This document shows positions 24,872-34,848 of a stretch of DNA of 64,000 nt, one piece after another. Made by a program: the position numbers and the translations under genes. The stretch is taken from contig NZ_ASJA01000012.1 in the NCBI RefSeq assembly GCF_000412185.1, positions 1 to 64,000 on the forward strand, read 5' to 3'. This DNA comes from Euryhalocaulis caribicus (lineage in GTDB: Bacteria > Pseudomonadota > Alphaproteobacteria > Caulobacterales > Maricaulaceae). The notes beneath the pieces are model-generated. The model had not been told where the DNA came from and did no database searches. It saw only the letters and a list, made by a program, of their open reading frames with translations. Every line of letters begins with the position of its first letter. Within the stretch, counting starts at the first letter, position 1.

Positions 24872-27343
24872 ATGTCCGAAAATCGAATTACCAAGTCCAT
24901 TCTGCTTCTTTCCGTGGCCGGGGGCCTGCTCTGCGCGGGCGGCGCGGCGGCCGCGCAGGACGCGCCCATCGTCCAGCCCGGCGCGCCGGGTCAGGACGCG
25001 CGCGACCTGACCGCGGAAGAGGCCACGCGGATTGCCGATACGCGCTATTCCCCGGCGGACCGGCGCTACATGCAGGACATGATTCATCACCACTATCAGG
25101 CCGTTGAAATGGCCGCGCTGGTGGAGGCGCGCACCAATAATCCCGCTATCGTCACCGCCGCGGCCCGTATCGACGCCTCTCAGGAGGACGAGATCGCCTT
25201 CATGCAGGACTGGCTGCGGAGCCGCGGCGAGGACGCGCCCGACCCGGCGTCGCACGCCGGCATGGACCACGCCGATATGGGGCACGGCACGATGGCCGGC
25301 ATGGCGAGTCCGGAGGAGATGGAGCGCCTCGCCTCCCTGCAGGGAACGGAGTTCGACCGCCTGTTCCTGGAACTGATGATCGACCATCACGACGGCGCGC
25401 TGGTCATGACCGATGAATTGCTGGATCAGCCCGGCTCGGCCTATGACCCGGCGCTGTTCGAATTCACCAGCGACGTGGTCAACAGCCAGGAGGCCGAGAT
25501 CGAGCGCATGAACCTGCTCCTGTCGGAGCTGTCCGCCGATCCGCGCGCGGTTCTGGGCGCAGGTTTCCGCGACGCGGAAGAGGCGATTTCCAACATGACG
25601 CTGGTCGCCGCGCTACCCAAGCCGACCGGCTTTTTCGACCCCGAAAACCCGGCCGCGCTTCAGCCTGTCGTTCCCGATGAGGACGAGGATCAGGCGGAAG
25701 AAGACGCAAACGCCGGTGAGGACGCGGAAGGAGCCGCGCAGGAGGGGCCGCGCGAGGGCGATGGCGAGGACGACACCGTGTTTGGCGAACGCTCGCCGCT
25801 CCTCAGCTTCGCCAATACGGACATGGCCTTCTTTGGCGACACGCTGATCGCCGGCAATTATCACGGCTTCAACATCTACAAGCTGAGCGAGAACGGCGTG
25901 CCGCAGCATTTGAGCTCGGTCGTGTGTCCGGGCGGGCAGGGCGATGTCTCTGTCGTCGGCGACCTGCTGATCATGTCGGTCGAGCAGACGCGCGGCCGTG
26001 TCGATTGCGGCCTGCAGGGCGTCGCCGGGGATGTCAGCGATGAGCGCTTCCGCGGGCTGCGCATCTTCGATATTGCCGACCTGCGGCGTCCGCGTCAGGT
26101 CGGGCAGGTCCAGACCTGCCGCGGCTCCCACACCCATTCGGTGGTCTCCGCGAACGACGACCGCATCGTGGTCTATAATTCCGGCACCGCCGGGGTGCGC
26201 GACGAGGAAGAGCTTGAGGGCTGTGTCGGCGGCATTCCGGGCGATTCCCGCACGGCCCTGTTCCGCGTGGACGTGATCGAAATCCCGGTCGACAACCCGG
26301 GCCAGGCGCGGATCATCGATTCCCCGACCGTCTTTGCGGACTCTGAGACCGGCAATATCGCCGGCCTGTGGCAGGGCGGCGACCATGGCGAGGGGACGCA
26401 GGACACCAACCAGACCAATCACTGCCACGACATCACGGTTTTTCCGGCTCTGAATCTCGCGGCGGGCGCCTGTTCGGGCAATGGCATCATCTTCGACATC
26501 ACCGATCCGCGGAAACCCACCCGCATCGACGCCGTGACCGACGAGGGCTTTGCCTACTGGCATTCCGCGACATTCAATAATGACGGGACCAAGGTGCTGT
26601 TCACCGACGAATGGGGCGGTGGATCCCGCCCGCGCTGCCGCGCCTTCGACCGCGCGGACTGGGGCGCCAACGCGATCTACGACATCGTGGACGGCGAACT
26701 GCAGGCGCGCAGTCATTACAAGCTGCCGGCCCCGCAATCGGACAAGGAAAACTGCGTCGCGCACAACGGCTCCATCGTCCCGGTGCCGGGGCGCGATATC
26801 TTCGTGCAGGCCTGGTATCAGGGCGGCGTCTCGGTGATCGATTTCACCGACTCGGAAAACCCGGTGGAAATCGCCTATTTCGATCGTGGCCCGATCGACG
26901 CCGAACAGCTGGTGCTGGCCGGTTACTGGTCCGCCTACTGGTATGACGGCCGCATCTACGGCACCGAAATCGCCCGCGGCCTCGACGTGTTCGCGCTGGA
27001 GCCGAGCGAATACCTGACCGAGGACGAGATCGCGGCGGCGTCGCTGGCCCGGCAGGGCGGGGCGTTCAACCCGCAGCAGCAATTCCCGGTGAGCTGGCCC
27101 GACCATCCGGCGGTCGCCCGCGCCTATGTGGACCAGTTGGCCCGCGCCGGCGCGCTGGACGAGGCGGCGGTCGAGGACATGGACGCGGCGCTGACGCAGG
27201 CCGAAGCCCGCATCGACGCCTCCGAACAGGATGCGGACCTGGCGGCGCGGCTGGAAGCCTTCTCCGGCTCCGGCGGCGCTGACGCCAAGGCCGTGGCGCT
27301 GGACGAGACGCTGGCCGGGATCGCAGCGCGGCTTCGCGGCTAG
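24872..27343 (+). CDS. Exported DUF305 - LVIVD beta-propeller fusion protein
   Basis: An 823-residue secreted protein with a signal peptide ending near AAAAQ (about 28). Residues 45-225 are a DUF305 ferritin-like four-helix region with the paired metal-ligand motifs MIHHHYQAVEMA and LMIDHHDGALVM and a Met/His-rich loop (HAGMDHADMGHGTMAGM). A very acidic linker (about 265-310) leads to a beta-propeller built of LVIVD-type repeats (about 315-705) with several cysteines. The C-terminal 100 residues are helical. Copper or another metal is a reasonable ligand for the first domain, but the fused function is unknown. It stands alone with a terminator behind. Confidence 0.88.
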   Translation: MSENRITKSILLLSVAGGLLCAGGAAAAQDAPIVQPGAPGQDARDLTAEEATRIADTRYSPADRRYMQDMIHHHYQAVEMAALVEARTNNPAIVTAAARIDASQEDEIAFMQDWLRSRGEDAPDPASHAGMDHADMGHGTMAGMASPEEMERLASLQGTEFDRLFLELMIDHHDGALVMTDELLDQPGSAYDPALFEFTSDVVNSQEAEIERMNLLLSELSADPRAVLGAGFRDAEEAISNMTLVAALPKPTGFFDPENPAALQPVVPDEDEDQAEEDANAGEDAEGAAQEGPREGDGEDDTVFGERSPLLSFANTDMAFFGDTLIAGNYHGFNIYKLSENGVPQHLSSVVCPGGQGDVSVVGDLLIMSVEQTRGRVDCGLQGVAGDVSDERFRGLRIFDIADLRRPRQVGQVQTCRGSHTHSVVSANDDRIVVYNSGTAGVRDEEELEGCVGGIPGDSRTALFRVDVIEIPVDNPGQARIIDSPTVFADSETGNIAGLWQGGDHGEGTQDTNQTNHCHDITVFPALNLAAGACSGNGIIFDITDPRKPTRIDAVTDEGFAYWHSATFNNDGTKVLFTDEWGGGSRPRCRAFDRADWGANAIYDIVDGELQARSHYKLPAPQSDKENCVAHNGSIVPVPGRDIFVQAWYQGGVSVIDFTDSENPVEIAYFDRGPIDAEQLVLAGYWSAYWYDGRIYGTEIARGLDVFALEPSEYLTEDEIAAASLARQGGAFNPQQQFPVSWPDHPAVARAYVDQLARAGALDEAAVEDMDAALTQAEARIDASEQDADLAARLEAFSGSGGADAKAVALDETLAGIAARLRG

Positions 27344-27354
27344 GCCGTATTCGG

Positions 27355-27390
27355 CAAAGAAAAAGGGGCGGGTCCGGCCGCCCCTTTTTT
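27355..27390. terminator. Bidirectional terminator between convergent genes
   Basis: GGGGCGG (27365-27371) and CCGCCCC (27378-27384) form the stem, flanked by an A-rich tract on the left and TTTTTT (27385-27390) on the right. It can end both the plus-strand DUF305 gene and the minus-strand ugd transcript. Confidence 0.9.
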
Positions 27391-27401
27391 ATGTGTGAGC
27401 C

Positions 27402-28724
27402 CTAGAGCAGCTTTTTCGGGCGGCCGACGCTGACATAGTCGAAGCCGCGGCGCTCCATGTCTTCCGGCTCGTAGATGTTGCGCAGATCGACCAGCGTATC
27501 GCCCTTCATGCCGTCTTTCAGGCGCTTGAGGTCGAGGGCGCGGAACTGGTCCCACTCGGTGATGATGACCAGCGCGTCGACGCCGTCCGCGGCGTCATAG
27601 GCGTTCTTGCACCAGGTCATGTCGCCGATTTCCAGAAGCTTCGCCGCTTCCTCCATGCCTTCCGGGTCGAAAGCGCGGATGGATGCGCCCTGATCGGCGA
27701 GGGCCGGCAGGATGGCGAGGCTCGGCGCTTCGCGCATGTCGTCGGTATTGGGCTTGAAGGTCAGGCCCAGCACGCCGATCGTCTTGCCTTTGACCGACCC
27801 GCCGCACGCCGCCACGACCTTGCTGGCCATCAGCTCCTTGCGGGAATCGTTCACCTTCACGACCGTTTCCACGATGTCGATGGGCGATCCGGCCTCCTGC
27901 GCCGTGCGCACCAGCGCCAGCGTGTCCTTGGGGAAGCAGGAGCCGCCATAGCCCGGTCCGGCGTGCAGGAATTTTGACCCGATACGCCCGTCCAGCCCTA
28001 CGCCCCGCGCCACTTCCTGCACGTTCGCGCCGACATGCTCGCACAGCTCGGCGATTTCGTTGATAAAGGTGATCTTGGTCGCCAGAAACGCGTTCGCCGC
28101 ATACTTGATCAGCTCTGACGTGCGGCGATTGGTGAACACGATGGGCGTCTGGTTCAGATAGAGCGGGCGATACAGCTCGTTCATCACGTCGCGGGCGCGT
28201 GCGGCGTCCGTGCCGACCACAACCCGGTCGGGGCGCTTGAAGTCGCTGATCGCCGCGCCTTCGCGCAGGAATTCCGGGTTGGAAACCACGTCGAACTCGG
28301 CGTCCGGACGCGTCTCGCGGATGATCTTTTCCACCTCGTCGCCGGTGCCGACCGGCACGGTGGATTTGGTGACGACCACCGTATAGCCGTCCATCTTCTC
28401 GGCGATTTCCTTCGCCGCGGCATAGACATAGGACAGGTCCGCGAACCCGTCGCCGCGGCGCGAGGGCGTGCCGACCGCGATGAACACCGCGTCCGCTTCC
28501 TTCACCGCCTGATCCAGCGTGGTGGCGAATTTCAGCCGCCCCGCCTCGACATTGGTCGCGACCAGTTTTTCCAGGCCCGGCTCGAAGATCGGGATCTCGC
28601 CCTTGTCCAGACGGGCGATCTTGGATTCGTCCTTGTCGACACAGGTCACGACATGGCCGAAATCGGCGAAACAGGCACCCGACACCAGGCCCACATAGCC
28701 GGTGCCGATCATCGCTACGCGCAT
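27402..28724 (-). CDS. ugd: UDP-glucose 6-dehydrogenase
   Basis: A 440-residue enzyme that oxidises UDP-glucose to UDP-glucuronate with two NAD+. The N-terminal Rossmann motif is [19 protein letters not shown] (about 5-23), and the catalytic cysteine is in [14 protein letters not shown] (about 256-269). The C-terminal domain carries [19 protein letters not shown]. It supplies uronic acid for surface glycans together with the adjacent phosphomannomutase and kdsD. AGGAAACCC before the ATG is a plausible ribosome site. Confidence 0.97.
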   Translation of the reverse strand: MRVAMIGTGYVGLVSGACFADFGHVVTCVDKDESKIARLDKGEIPIFEPGLEKLVATNVEAGRLKFATTLDQAVKEADAVFIAVGTPSRRGDGFADLSYVYAAAKEIAEKMDGYTVVVTKSTVPVGTGDEVEKIIRETRPDAEFDVVSNPEFLREGAAISDFKRPDRVVVGTDAARARDVMNELYRPLYLNQTPIVFTNRRTSELIKYAANAFLATKITFINEIAELCEHVGANVQEVARGVGLDGRIGSKFLHAGPGYGGSCFPKDTLALVRTAQEAGSPIDIVETVVKVNDSRKELMASKVVAACGGSVKGKTIGVLGLTFKPNTDDMREAPSLAILPALADQGASIRAFDPEGMEEAAKLLEIGDMTWCKNAYDAADGVDALVIITEWDQFRALDLKRLKDGMKGDTLVDLRNIYEPEDMERRGFDYVSVGRPKKLL

Positions 28725-28757
28725 GGGTTTCCTCCTGAGAAAGCGGGGTTTGCGGCG

Positions 28758-30257
28758 TTAGATCTTCTGGTCGAATTCGCCGATTTCGGGATGGCGCGCC
28801 AGGCGCGCCTCGATATCGCGGAACATGGCGACCATGTCGTCCTTTGAACTCGGGCTCTCCACCACCACGACAAGGTTGGGCGTGTTGGAGGAGGCGCGCA
28901 CGAGGCCCCATGTGCCGTCGGACAGCGTCACACGGACGCCGTTCACGGTGACCACGTCGGTGATCTTGCGGCCCAGGATCTCGCCGTCATTTTCGGCCAG
29001 TTCACGGTATTCCTCGATGATCCGGTCGACGACATCGTATTTCTTCTCGTCGTCGCAATGCGGCGACATGGTGGGCGAGCCCCAGACCCTGGGCAGCGCC
29101 TCGCGCAGATCGGCCAGTGACTTGCCGGGATTGCGGTCCAGCATGCGCAGGATGGCGGCCGCTGAAATCAGGCCGTCGTCATAGCCGCGCCCGATCGGGG
29201 CGTTGAAGAAATAATGGCCCGACTTCTCGAACCCGGCCAGCGCGCCCAGCTCACGCACGCGGCGCTTGATATAGGAATGGCCGGTTTTCCAGTAATCGGT
29301 CTCGGCCTTGTTTTCCTGCATCACCGGATCGGTGTTGAACAGGCCCGTGGATTTCACGTCGGCGACGAATTGCGCCTCCGGGAATTCGTGGCTGAGATCG
29401 CGGGCCAGGATCACGCCCATCTTGTCGGCGAAGATTTCCTCGCCCGTATTGTCCACCACGCCGCAACGGTCGCCGTCGCCGTCGAAGGCCAGGCCGATAT
29501 CGGCCTTCTCCTCGCGCACGCGCTCGGCCATGGCGTGCAGCATCTTCATGTCTTCCGGGTTCGGATTGTATTTCGGGAAGGAGTGGTCGAGATCGCAATC
29601 CATCTCGATCACCTCCGCGCCCAGCGCCTTCAGCGCCTTGGGCGCGAACGCGCCGGCCGTGCCGTTGCCCGCCGCCACAACGGCGCGGATCGGGCGGGAC
29701 AGCTTGTCGCCGCCGGCCGCGTCCGCGATGTAACGCTCGGCGACGCCCAGCTCCCGCGTATAGTGCCCGCCATGGCGCGCCTGGGAGCGGTTCTCCAGAA
29801 CGATTTCCTTCAGGCGCTTCATCTCGTCCGGTCCGAATGTCAGCGTCTTCTCGACGCCCATCTTCACGCCGGTCCAGCCATTGGCGTTATGGCTGGCCGT
29901 GACCATCGCCACGCACGGAATGTCCAGATCATATTGCGCGAAATAGGCCATGGGGGACAGCGCCAGGCCGATATCGTGAACCTCGATCCCCGCATTCATC
30001 AGGCCCACCGTCAGCGCCTGCTTGATGGACAGCGAATAGGACCGGTAATCGTGCGCGGTGATGATCTTGGGCTTCACCCCGGTTTCGTGGATCAGCGTGC
30101 CAAGGCCCAGCCCCAGCGCCTGAACGCCATAAAGATTCAGCTCCTCGCCGAATTTCCAGCGCGCGTCATACTCGCGGAAGCCCGTCGCCTTGATCAGGGG
30201 CAGCGTTTCATAGTCCCAGCTATTGGGCGCGATCTGGTCTTTGGGGTCGGGAAGCAT
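28758..30257 (-). CDS. Phosphomannomutase/phosphoglucomutase
   Basis: A 499-residue alpha-D-phosphohexomutase that interconverts the 6- and 1-phosphates of mannose or glucose. It supplies mannose-1-phosphate toward GDP-mannose (and so GDP-fucose) or glucose-1-phosphate toward UDP-glucose. The phosphoserine loop reads VTASHNANGWTGVKMG (usually TASHNP; here Ala replaces Pro), the metal loop is DGDGDRCG, and the sugar-binding loop is GFEKSGHYFF. ATG 30257 gives an N terminus close to the family; the open frame extends 20 codons upstream without support. It is 33 bases upstream of ugd on the same strand and probably co-transcribed. Confidence 0.93.
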   Translation of the reverse strand: MLPDPKDQIAPNSWDYETLPLIKATGFREYDARWKFGEELNLYGVQALGLGLGTLIHETGVKPKIITAHDYRSYSLSIKQALTVGLMNAGIEVHDIGLALSPMAYFAQYDLDIPCVAMVTASHNANGWTGVKMGVEKTLTFGPDEMKRLKEIVLENRSQARHGGHYTRELGVAERYIADAAGGDKLSRPIRAVVAAGNGTAGAFAPKALKALGAEVIEMDCDLDHSFPKYNPNPEDMKMLHAMAERVREEKADIGLAFDGDGDRCGVVDNTGEEIFADKMGVILARDLSHEFPEAQFVADVKSTGLFNTDPVMQENKAETDYWKTGHSYIKRRVRELGALAGFEKSGHYFFNAPIGRGYDDGLISAAAILRMLDRNPGKSLADLREALPRVWGSPTMSPHCDDEKKYDVVDRIIEEYRELAENDGEILGRKITDVVTVNGVRVTLSDGTWGLVRASSNTPNLVVVVESPSSKDDMVAMFRDIEARLARHPEIGEFDQKI

Positions 30258-30335
30258 GCGTGACGTTCCGTGTGCAGTGGCTCTTGAAGCTTGAACTGTG
30301 CATAGCCACGCCGCCATGGCGCGGCAAGCAAGCGG

Positions 30336-31304
30336 TCAGGCGATTCCCGCCCGCAGCAAATCGTGAATGTGCAGGATGCCGGCGGGCTTTCCGTCTTCCA
30401 GCGCGAACAGTACCGTAATGCGCGGCGATTGCGCCGTCATGCGGCGCAGCGCGTCGGCGGCCAGCACGCCCGGCTCCGTCGTGATCGGGTTGGCGGTCAT
30501 CACGGCGCTGGCCGGCTGGTCCAGAAGGCCGCCGCCCATGTGCCGGCGCAAATCGCCATCGGTGATAATCCCGGCCAGCTTTCCGTTCGCACCGGTCACG
30601 CCGACCGCGCCAAAACCCTTCTCGCTCATCGCGATCAGCGCCTCGGACATGGGCGTGTCCGCCGCTGTCAGCGGCATCTCCTCGCCTGCGTGCATCAGGT
30701 CGCCGACCCGCATCAGCCGCGCGCCCAGCGCGCCGCCGGGGTGGAACTGGCGGAAATGCTCGGCGGTGAAGCCGCGCTGTTCCAGCAGCGCCACGGCCAG
30801 CGCGTCGCCCAGCGCGATTTGCAGCGTGGTGGAGGTTGTGGGCGCCTTGGTCTCGGCGCAGGCTTCCGGCGCGTCCGGCAGGACTAGCGCGATATCGGCG
30901 GCGCGGCCCAGCGTGCTTTCCGCCATGGCGGTTATGGCGATCAGCGGGATGGCGAAGCGGCGGCAATAGCCGATCAGGTCGCTCAGCTCCTGCGTCTCGC
31001 CGGAGCGGGACAGGGCGATCACCACGTCGTCGGGCGTGATCATGCCCATATCGCCGTGGCTGGCCTCGGTCGGGTGGACATAGAGCGCGGGCGTGCCGGT
31101 GGAGGCCATGGTCGCGGCGATCTTGCGCGCCACATGGCCCGACTTGCCGATGCCGGCCAGCACAGCGCGGCCCTTCGCTTCGACGATTCTGCCGACCGCC
31201 GCGTCGAACGCGCCGTCCAGCGCCTGCTCAAGCGCGGTCAGGGCGTCCGCCTCGATACGCAGGACGCGCTTTCCGGCCTCGATGGATGGGGTCTGTTTGC
31301 TCAT
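30336..31304 (-). CDS. kdsD: Arabinose-5-phosphate isomerase (SIS and CBS domains)
   Basis: A 322-residue KdsD/KpsF-family isomerase that converts ribulose-5-phosphate to arabinose-5-phosphate, the first step of Kdo synthesis for LPS. The SIS domain (about 30-180) has ISGSG-like GIGKSGHVARKIAATMASTGTPA and HPTEASHGDMGM; two CBS motifs follow (about 200-322) with TDGDLRRHMGGG. It overlaps the upstream hypothetical gene by four bases (ATGA) and lies upstream of the phosphomannomutase gene, in a sugar-nucleotide supply operon. Confidence 0.95.
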   Translation of the reverse strand: MSKQTPSIEAGKRVLRIEADALTALEQALDGAFDAAVGRIVEAKGRAVLAGIGKSGHVARKIAATMASTGTPALYVHPTEASHGDMGMITPDDVVIALSRSGETQELSDLIGYCRRFAIPLIAITAMAESTLGRAADIALVLPDAPEACAETKAPTTSTTLQIALGDALAVALLEQRGFTAEHFRQFHPGGALGARLMRVGDLMHAGEEMPLTAADTPMSEALIAMSEKGFGAVGVTGANGKLAGIITDGDLRRHMGGGLLDQPASAVMTANPITTEPGVLAADALRRMTAQSPRITVLFALEDGKPAGILHIHDLLRAGIA

Positions 31305-31888
31305 TCAACCGGCTCCACGCTCAGCTGGGCGATGTCCAGCGTCTTGCCTTCGCCTGACGGATCCGGCCACACGCCCAGATAGTCGACGCCCGGCGGGCCG
31401 TCTTTCTCCGGCAGGGCGAAGGTGAAGACATAGGTCTCGAACTCCCGCGTCGGAGTAAACTCCCGCCAGCCGCTCGAGCCGGGGGAGTCGCCGGTGAAGT
31501 AACCGACCAGGAAGCGATCGGTTGCATCCGCGCCGCGCGCCCGCGCCAGCACGGCGACCCGCACGGTGCGCCCGTTCAGCGCGCGCTCCTGCCGCGGGGC
31601 GATGGTGATGAACACGCCGGCGGAGCCATCGCCCACGCCCTCGGCCCGGGTGGCGCGGGCGCGGGCGTATTCCACCTCGTCGCCATCCTCGCTTTCGTGC
31701 AGGTCCACGGACAGGCCCTCGGCGGCCCGCAGGGCGCGCAGATCCGCCCCCCGCGCCAGCATCGGCCCGTTCGCCGAATCCTGGTTCAGGGCCAGCGTGT
31801 TGCTGCGGTCCGGGCCGGGCAGGAGGGCCGCGGTGATCATCCCCGCGATCAGCAGGATGAACAGGGGGTAGAAAAGACGGTCAGGCAT
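31301..31888 (-). CDS. Membrane-anchored protein of unknown function
   Basis: A 195-residue protein with one N-terminal transmembrane helix (MPDRLFYPLFILLIAGMITAALL), which could be an uncleaved anchor. The remaining part is soluble and beta-rich, resembling a carbohydrate-binding-like sandwich (WREFTPTREFETYVFTFALP, DYLGVWPDPSGEGKTLDIAQLSVEP). I do not recognise a family with certainty. It is the first gene of the kdsD-mutase-ugd group, with an ATGA overlap to kdsD, so a role in surface glycan assembly is likely. ATG 31888 is preferred over TTG 31891. Confidence 0.7.
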   Translation of the reverse strand: MPDRLFYPLFILLIAGMITAALLPGPDRSNTLALNQDSANGPMLARGADLRALRAAEGLSVDLHESEDGDEVEYARARATRAEGVGDGSAGVFITIAPRQERALNGRTVRVAVLARARGADATDRFLVGYFTGDSPGSSGWREFTPTREFETYVFTFALPEKDGPPGVDYLGVWPDPSGEGKTLDIAQLSVEPVE

Positions 31889-31939
31889 CAAATGGCTCGC
31901 GCTTTGCGCTGGAACTCAAGCGCGTGTAGACGGGCGGGC

Positions 31940-32935
31940 ATGAGCGGTGTCAAGAGCGATCCGAACACGCGCGCCGTGCTTGTGCCGGCGCTGGACGACC
32001 GCGCGGCGTTTGCCGTGCTGGTCAAGCGGCTGGCCGCCGCCGCGCCGGACGCCTTTATCGTGGTGGCCGATGACGGCTCCATGAAGGCGCCCGTGCAGGC
32101 CGTCGATATCGCCGCCGCGGGGATGGACGGCGTTGTTCTGCGCCTTGAGCGCAATCTGGGCCACCAGCGCGCCATCCTCACCGGTCTCAACTGGATCATG
32201 CGCGAAAAGCCGGGCGCGGCCGTCATCGTCATGGATTCGGATGGCGAGGATGATCCCGCCGACATCCCGCGCCTTCTGGAAGCCATGGAGGCGTCCGGCG
32301 CGGACGCCGTGGTGGCCGAGCGCGGACGTCGCTCGGTGCCGTTCTGGTTCCGCATGTTCCTGCGCCTCTATTACGCGTTCTTCTGGGTGCTAACCGGCAT
32401 GCGCCTGCGTCATGGCAATTTTTCGGCGCTCGCCCCCGCGGCCGCCCTGCGTATCGCGCGGATGGACGAGGCCTGGTCGCATTATGGCGCGGCCATCCTC
32501 TCCGCCCGTCTCGACGTGGCGCGCATCACCATCGACCGGGCGCAGCGGATCGAGGGCCGCTCGCGCATGTCGCTGACCTCGCTGGTCGTGCATGGCATGC
32601 GCTCCATCATCGTGTTCGCGGACCGGGTTCTTGCGCGCGCCACTCTGTTCGCCGCCGGGCTGGGCGCGGTCTGCGCCGCGTTGCTGGTGGTCGCCGCGGT
32701 GATCAAGCTGTGGGGCGCGGCGTCTCCGGGCTGGTTCACCGCTGCGGCGGGCCTGCTGACCGTGATGATGATCCAGTCCGCGGTGCTGGCGCTGCTGGCC
32801 GTGGTGCTGGCCGCGGCGGGCCGCTCCGCCGCGCCGCCCGCGCGCCCGGACGTGCTGGCGCTGATTGAGCGGGTCGAACCGGCGCGCCCGGACGGCTATG
32901 ACGAAAAGGCCCAGCAGGGGAGAGGCCAGACATGA
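31940..32935 (+). CDS. Glycosyltransferase family 2 with C-terminal membrane helices
   Basis: A 331-residue GT2 of the dolichyl-phosphate-mannose-synthase/polyprenyl-phosphate glycosyltransferase type. The GT-A part (about 1-225) has [23 protein letters not shown] and the DxD-type [11 protein letters not shown]; two or three helices follow (about 232-305). Enzymes of this type transfer a sugar to a lipid carrier at the inner membrane. It diverges from the kdsD group and overlaps the following fsa gene by four bases. The open frame extends upstream of 31940 but is antisense to the previous gene. Confidence 0.88.
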   Translation: MSGVKSDPNTRAVLVPALDDRAAFAVLVKRLAAAAPDAFIVVADDGSMKAPVQAVDIAAAGMDGVVLRLERNLGHQRAILTGLNWIMREKPGAAVIVMDSDGEDDPADIPRLLEAMEASGADAVVAERGRRSVPFWFRMFLRLYYAFFWVLTGMRLRHGNFSALAPAAALRIARMDEAWSHYGAAILSARLDVARITIDRAQRIEGRSRMSLTSLVVHGMRSIIVFADRVLARATLFAAGLGAVCAALLVVAAVIKLWGAASPGWFTAAAGLLTVMMIQSAVLALLAVVLAAAGRSAAPPARPDVLALIERVEPARPDGYDEKAQQGRGQT

Positions 32936-33594
32936 AATTCTTTCTCGATACCGCCGACACAGACGAGATCCGCCAATATGCCGGAACCGGCATGATCGAC
33001 GGCATCACCACGAACCCGTCCCTGATCGCCAAATCGGGGCGCGACGTGTTCGAGGTGCTGGAGGAAATCTGCGGCCTCGTCTCCGGCCCGGTCAGCGCGG
33101 AAGTCACCGCCACCGACACGGACGGGATGCTGGCCGAAGCCGCGCGCCTGCGGGAGATCGCCGGTAATATCGTCATCAAGGCGCCGCTGACCTGGGCGGG
33201 GCTGACCGCCACGCGCAAGCTGGCCGATGACGGCGTGGCGGTGAACGTGACGCTGTGCTTCTCCGCCAATCAGGCGCTGCTCGCCGCCAAGGCCGGCGCG
33301 GCCTATATTTCCCCTTTCATCGGGCGGATCGACGATATGGGCGCGGACGGCATGGAGCTGATCCGGGAGATCCGCGCCATCTATGACAACTACCCGGATT
33401 TCAAGACCGAGATCCTGGCCGCTTCCATCCGCACCAGCGCCCATGTGCGCGACAGCGCGCTGGCCGGCGCGGATGTGGCCACCCTGCCGCCCGCCACGCT
33501 GGAGGCGCTGGCGAAGCACCCCCTGACCGACAAGGGGCTGGATGCGTTTCTGAAAGACTGGGCCGCCACCGGCCAGTCGCTTCTCAAAGAATAG
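32932..33594 (+). CDS. fsa: Fructose-6-phosphate aldolase/transaldolase-like protein
   Basis: A 220-residue member of the small transaldolase/FSA family. The Schiff-base lysine is Lys83 in [12 protein letters not shown], and the family signature [14 protein letters not shown] starts the protein, with [10 protein letters not shown] shortly after. It would move or release dihydroxyacetone units between sugar phosphates in the cytoplasm; sequence alone does not separate aldolase from transaldolase activity. It overlaps the GT2 gene by four bases and is followed by gpmA 13 bases later. Confidence 0.92.
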   Translation: MKFFLDTADTDEIRQYAGTGMIDGITTNPSLIAKSGRDVFEVLEEICGLVSGPVSAEVTATDTDGMLAEAARLREIAGNIVIKAPLTWAGLTATRKLADDGVAVNVTLCFSANQALLAAKAGAAYISPFIGRIDDMGADGMELIREIRAIYDNYPDFKTEILAASIRTSAHVRDSALAGADVATLPPATLEALAKHPLTDKGLDAFLKDWAATGQSLLKE

Positions 33595-33607
33595 GACAGC
33601 TACCGAC

Positions 33608-34330
33608 ATGCCCAAGCTTGCCCTGATCCGTCACGGCCAGTCGCAATGGAATCTGGAAAACCGCTTCACCGGCTGGGTCGATGTCGACCTGACCGAGCAG
33701 GGCGTGCAGCAGGCGCGCCGCGGCGGCGAGTTGCTGAAAGCCGAGGGCGTGGATTTCGATTGCGCCTTCACCTCCATGCAGACGCGCGCCATCCGCACGT
33801 TGTGGCTCGCGCTGGAGGAATTGGACGCGGTCTGGCTGCCGGTGACCAAGGACTGGCGCCTGAACGAGCGTTCCTATGGCGGGCTGAGCGGTCTGAACAA
33901 GGCGGAGACCGCCGAAAAACATGGCGAGGAGAAGGTCCTGGTCTGGCGCCGTTCCTACGACACGCCGCCGCCGCCGCTGGAAAAGTCCAGCGAGTTCCAC
34001 CCCCGCCATGACCGGCGCTACAACCGCCTCTCCGACGAGGAGTTGCCGGACACCGAATCCCTGAAGACCACGCTGGAGCGCGTGCTGCCATACTGGGAAA
34101 GCGACATCGCGCCGAAGCTGGCGGGCGGCGAGAACGTCATCATCTCCGCGCATGGCAATTCCCTGCGCGCGCTGATGAAGCATTTGTTCAGGGTGTCGGA
34201 CGAGGATATCGCGTCCTATGAAATCCCTACCGGCAATCCGCTGCTGATCGAGATGGGGCAGGACCTGTCCCTCCAGAATGCGCGTTATCTGGATTCGGAC
34301 CGCGCCAAGCCTCTGCCCGATTTCAAGTGA
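33608..34330 (+). CDS. gpmA: 2,3-bisphosphoglycerate-dependent phosphoglycerate mutase
   Basis: A 240-residue glycolytic mutase that interconverts 3- and 2-phosphoglycerate. The phosphohistidine motif is [18 protein letters not shown] (about 6-23, His9), and the second catalytic histidine lies in [30 protein letters not shown] and [12 protein letters not shown] are typical. The stop codon overlaps the GTG start of the ribD deaminase gene. Confidence 0.97.
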   Translation: MPKLALIRHGQSQWNLENRFTGWVDVDLTEQGVQQARRGGELLKAEGVDFDCAFTSMQTRAIRTLWLALEELDAVWLPVTKDWRLNERSYGGLSGLNKAETAEKHGEEKVLVWRRSYDTPPPPLEKSSEFHPRHDRRYNRLSDEELPDTESLKTTLERVLPYWESDIAPKLAGGENVIISAHGNSLRALMKHLFRVSDEDIASYEIPTGNPLLIEMGQDLSLQNARYLDSDRAKPLPDFK

Positions 34331-34779
34331 GCACGGACGACGACACGCATTACATGATGCGCGCCCTCGCACTGGCCGAGCCCATGCGGGGCCGCACGGC
34401 CCCCAATCCGGCGGTCGGTTGCGTCATCGTGAAGAAGGGGGAGGTCGTGGGCGAAGCGGCGACGGCCCCCGGCGGCCGTCCGCACGCCGAAACGCAGGCG
34501 CTGGAAAAGGCCGGCAAACGCGCGAAGGGCGCGGACATCTATGTCAGCCTGGAACCCTGCGCCCATCACGGCGTCACCCCGCCCTGCGCGGAGGCGCTGG
34601 TGAAGGCGCAGCCCGCCCGCGTCATTGTCGCCTGCCGCGACGACGATCCGCGCACCAACGGACAGGGAATCGAGATTCTGAAAAAAGCCGGGATCAAGGT
34701 GACCGAAGGCGTGCTGGAGGCCGAAGCCCGCGCCCAGAACGCCACCTTTTTCGCAAGGTTCATACGCGGTGGGCCTTAG
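34327..34779 (+). CDS. ribD: RibD-type pyrimidine deaminase, reductase domain absent
   Basis: A 150-residue protein covering only the zinc deaminase half of RibD (riboflavin synthesis, deamination of diaminohydroxyphosphoribosylaminopyrimidine). Zinc ligands are His53 in PHAET and Cys78 and Cys87 in [12 protein letters not shown]. Full RibD proteins are about 360 residues with a C-terminal reductase; here the frame stops at the domain border ([10 protein letters not shown]) and is followed by an AT-rich orphan gene, with no reductase sequence downstream. It may be a natural single-domain enzyme or a gene cut by an insertion or deletion. The GTG start overlaps gpmA. Confidence 0.85.
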   Translation: MSTDDDTHYMMRALALAEPMRGRTAPNPAVGCVIVKKGEVVGEAATAPGGRPHAETQALEKAGKRAKGADIYVSLEPCAHHGVTPPCAEALVKAQPARVIVACRDDDPRTNGQGIEILKKAGIKVTEGVLEAEARAQNATFFARFIRGGP

Positions 34780-34836
34780 GTGCTAGCATTAGGCCTCCGT
34801 CTTTTTGAAAATCAATGAGAGTTCGGCAGAATCGTC

Positions 34837-34842
34837 TATACT
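34837..34842 (+). promoter_or_regulatory. -10 element immediately before an orphan gene
   Basis: TATACT lies six bases upstream of the ATG at 34849, so a transcript starting at the usual distance would begin at or next to the start codon and be leaderless. No ribosome-binding site precedes this ATG, and no good -35 was found 17 bases upstream. Confidence 0.4.
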
Positions 34843-34848
34843 CAAACG

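Noticed and set aside
25613-27106. A 497-codon open frame on the minus strand opposite the DUF305/LVIVD gene
   Set aside because: It is antisense to a gene with a signal peptide, recognisable domains and a terminator; long antisense frames are expected at this GC content, and its translation is Arg/Val/Gly-rich without motifs.
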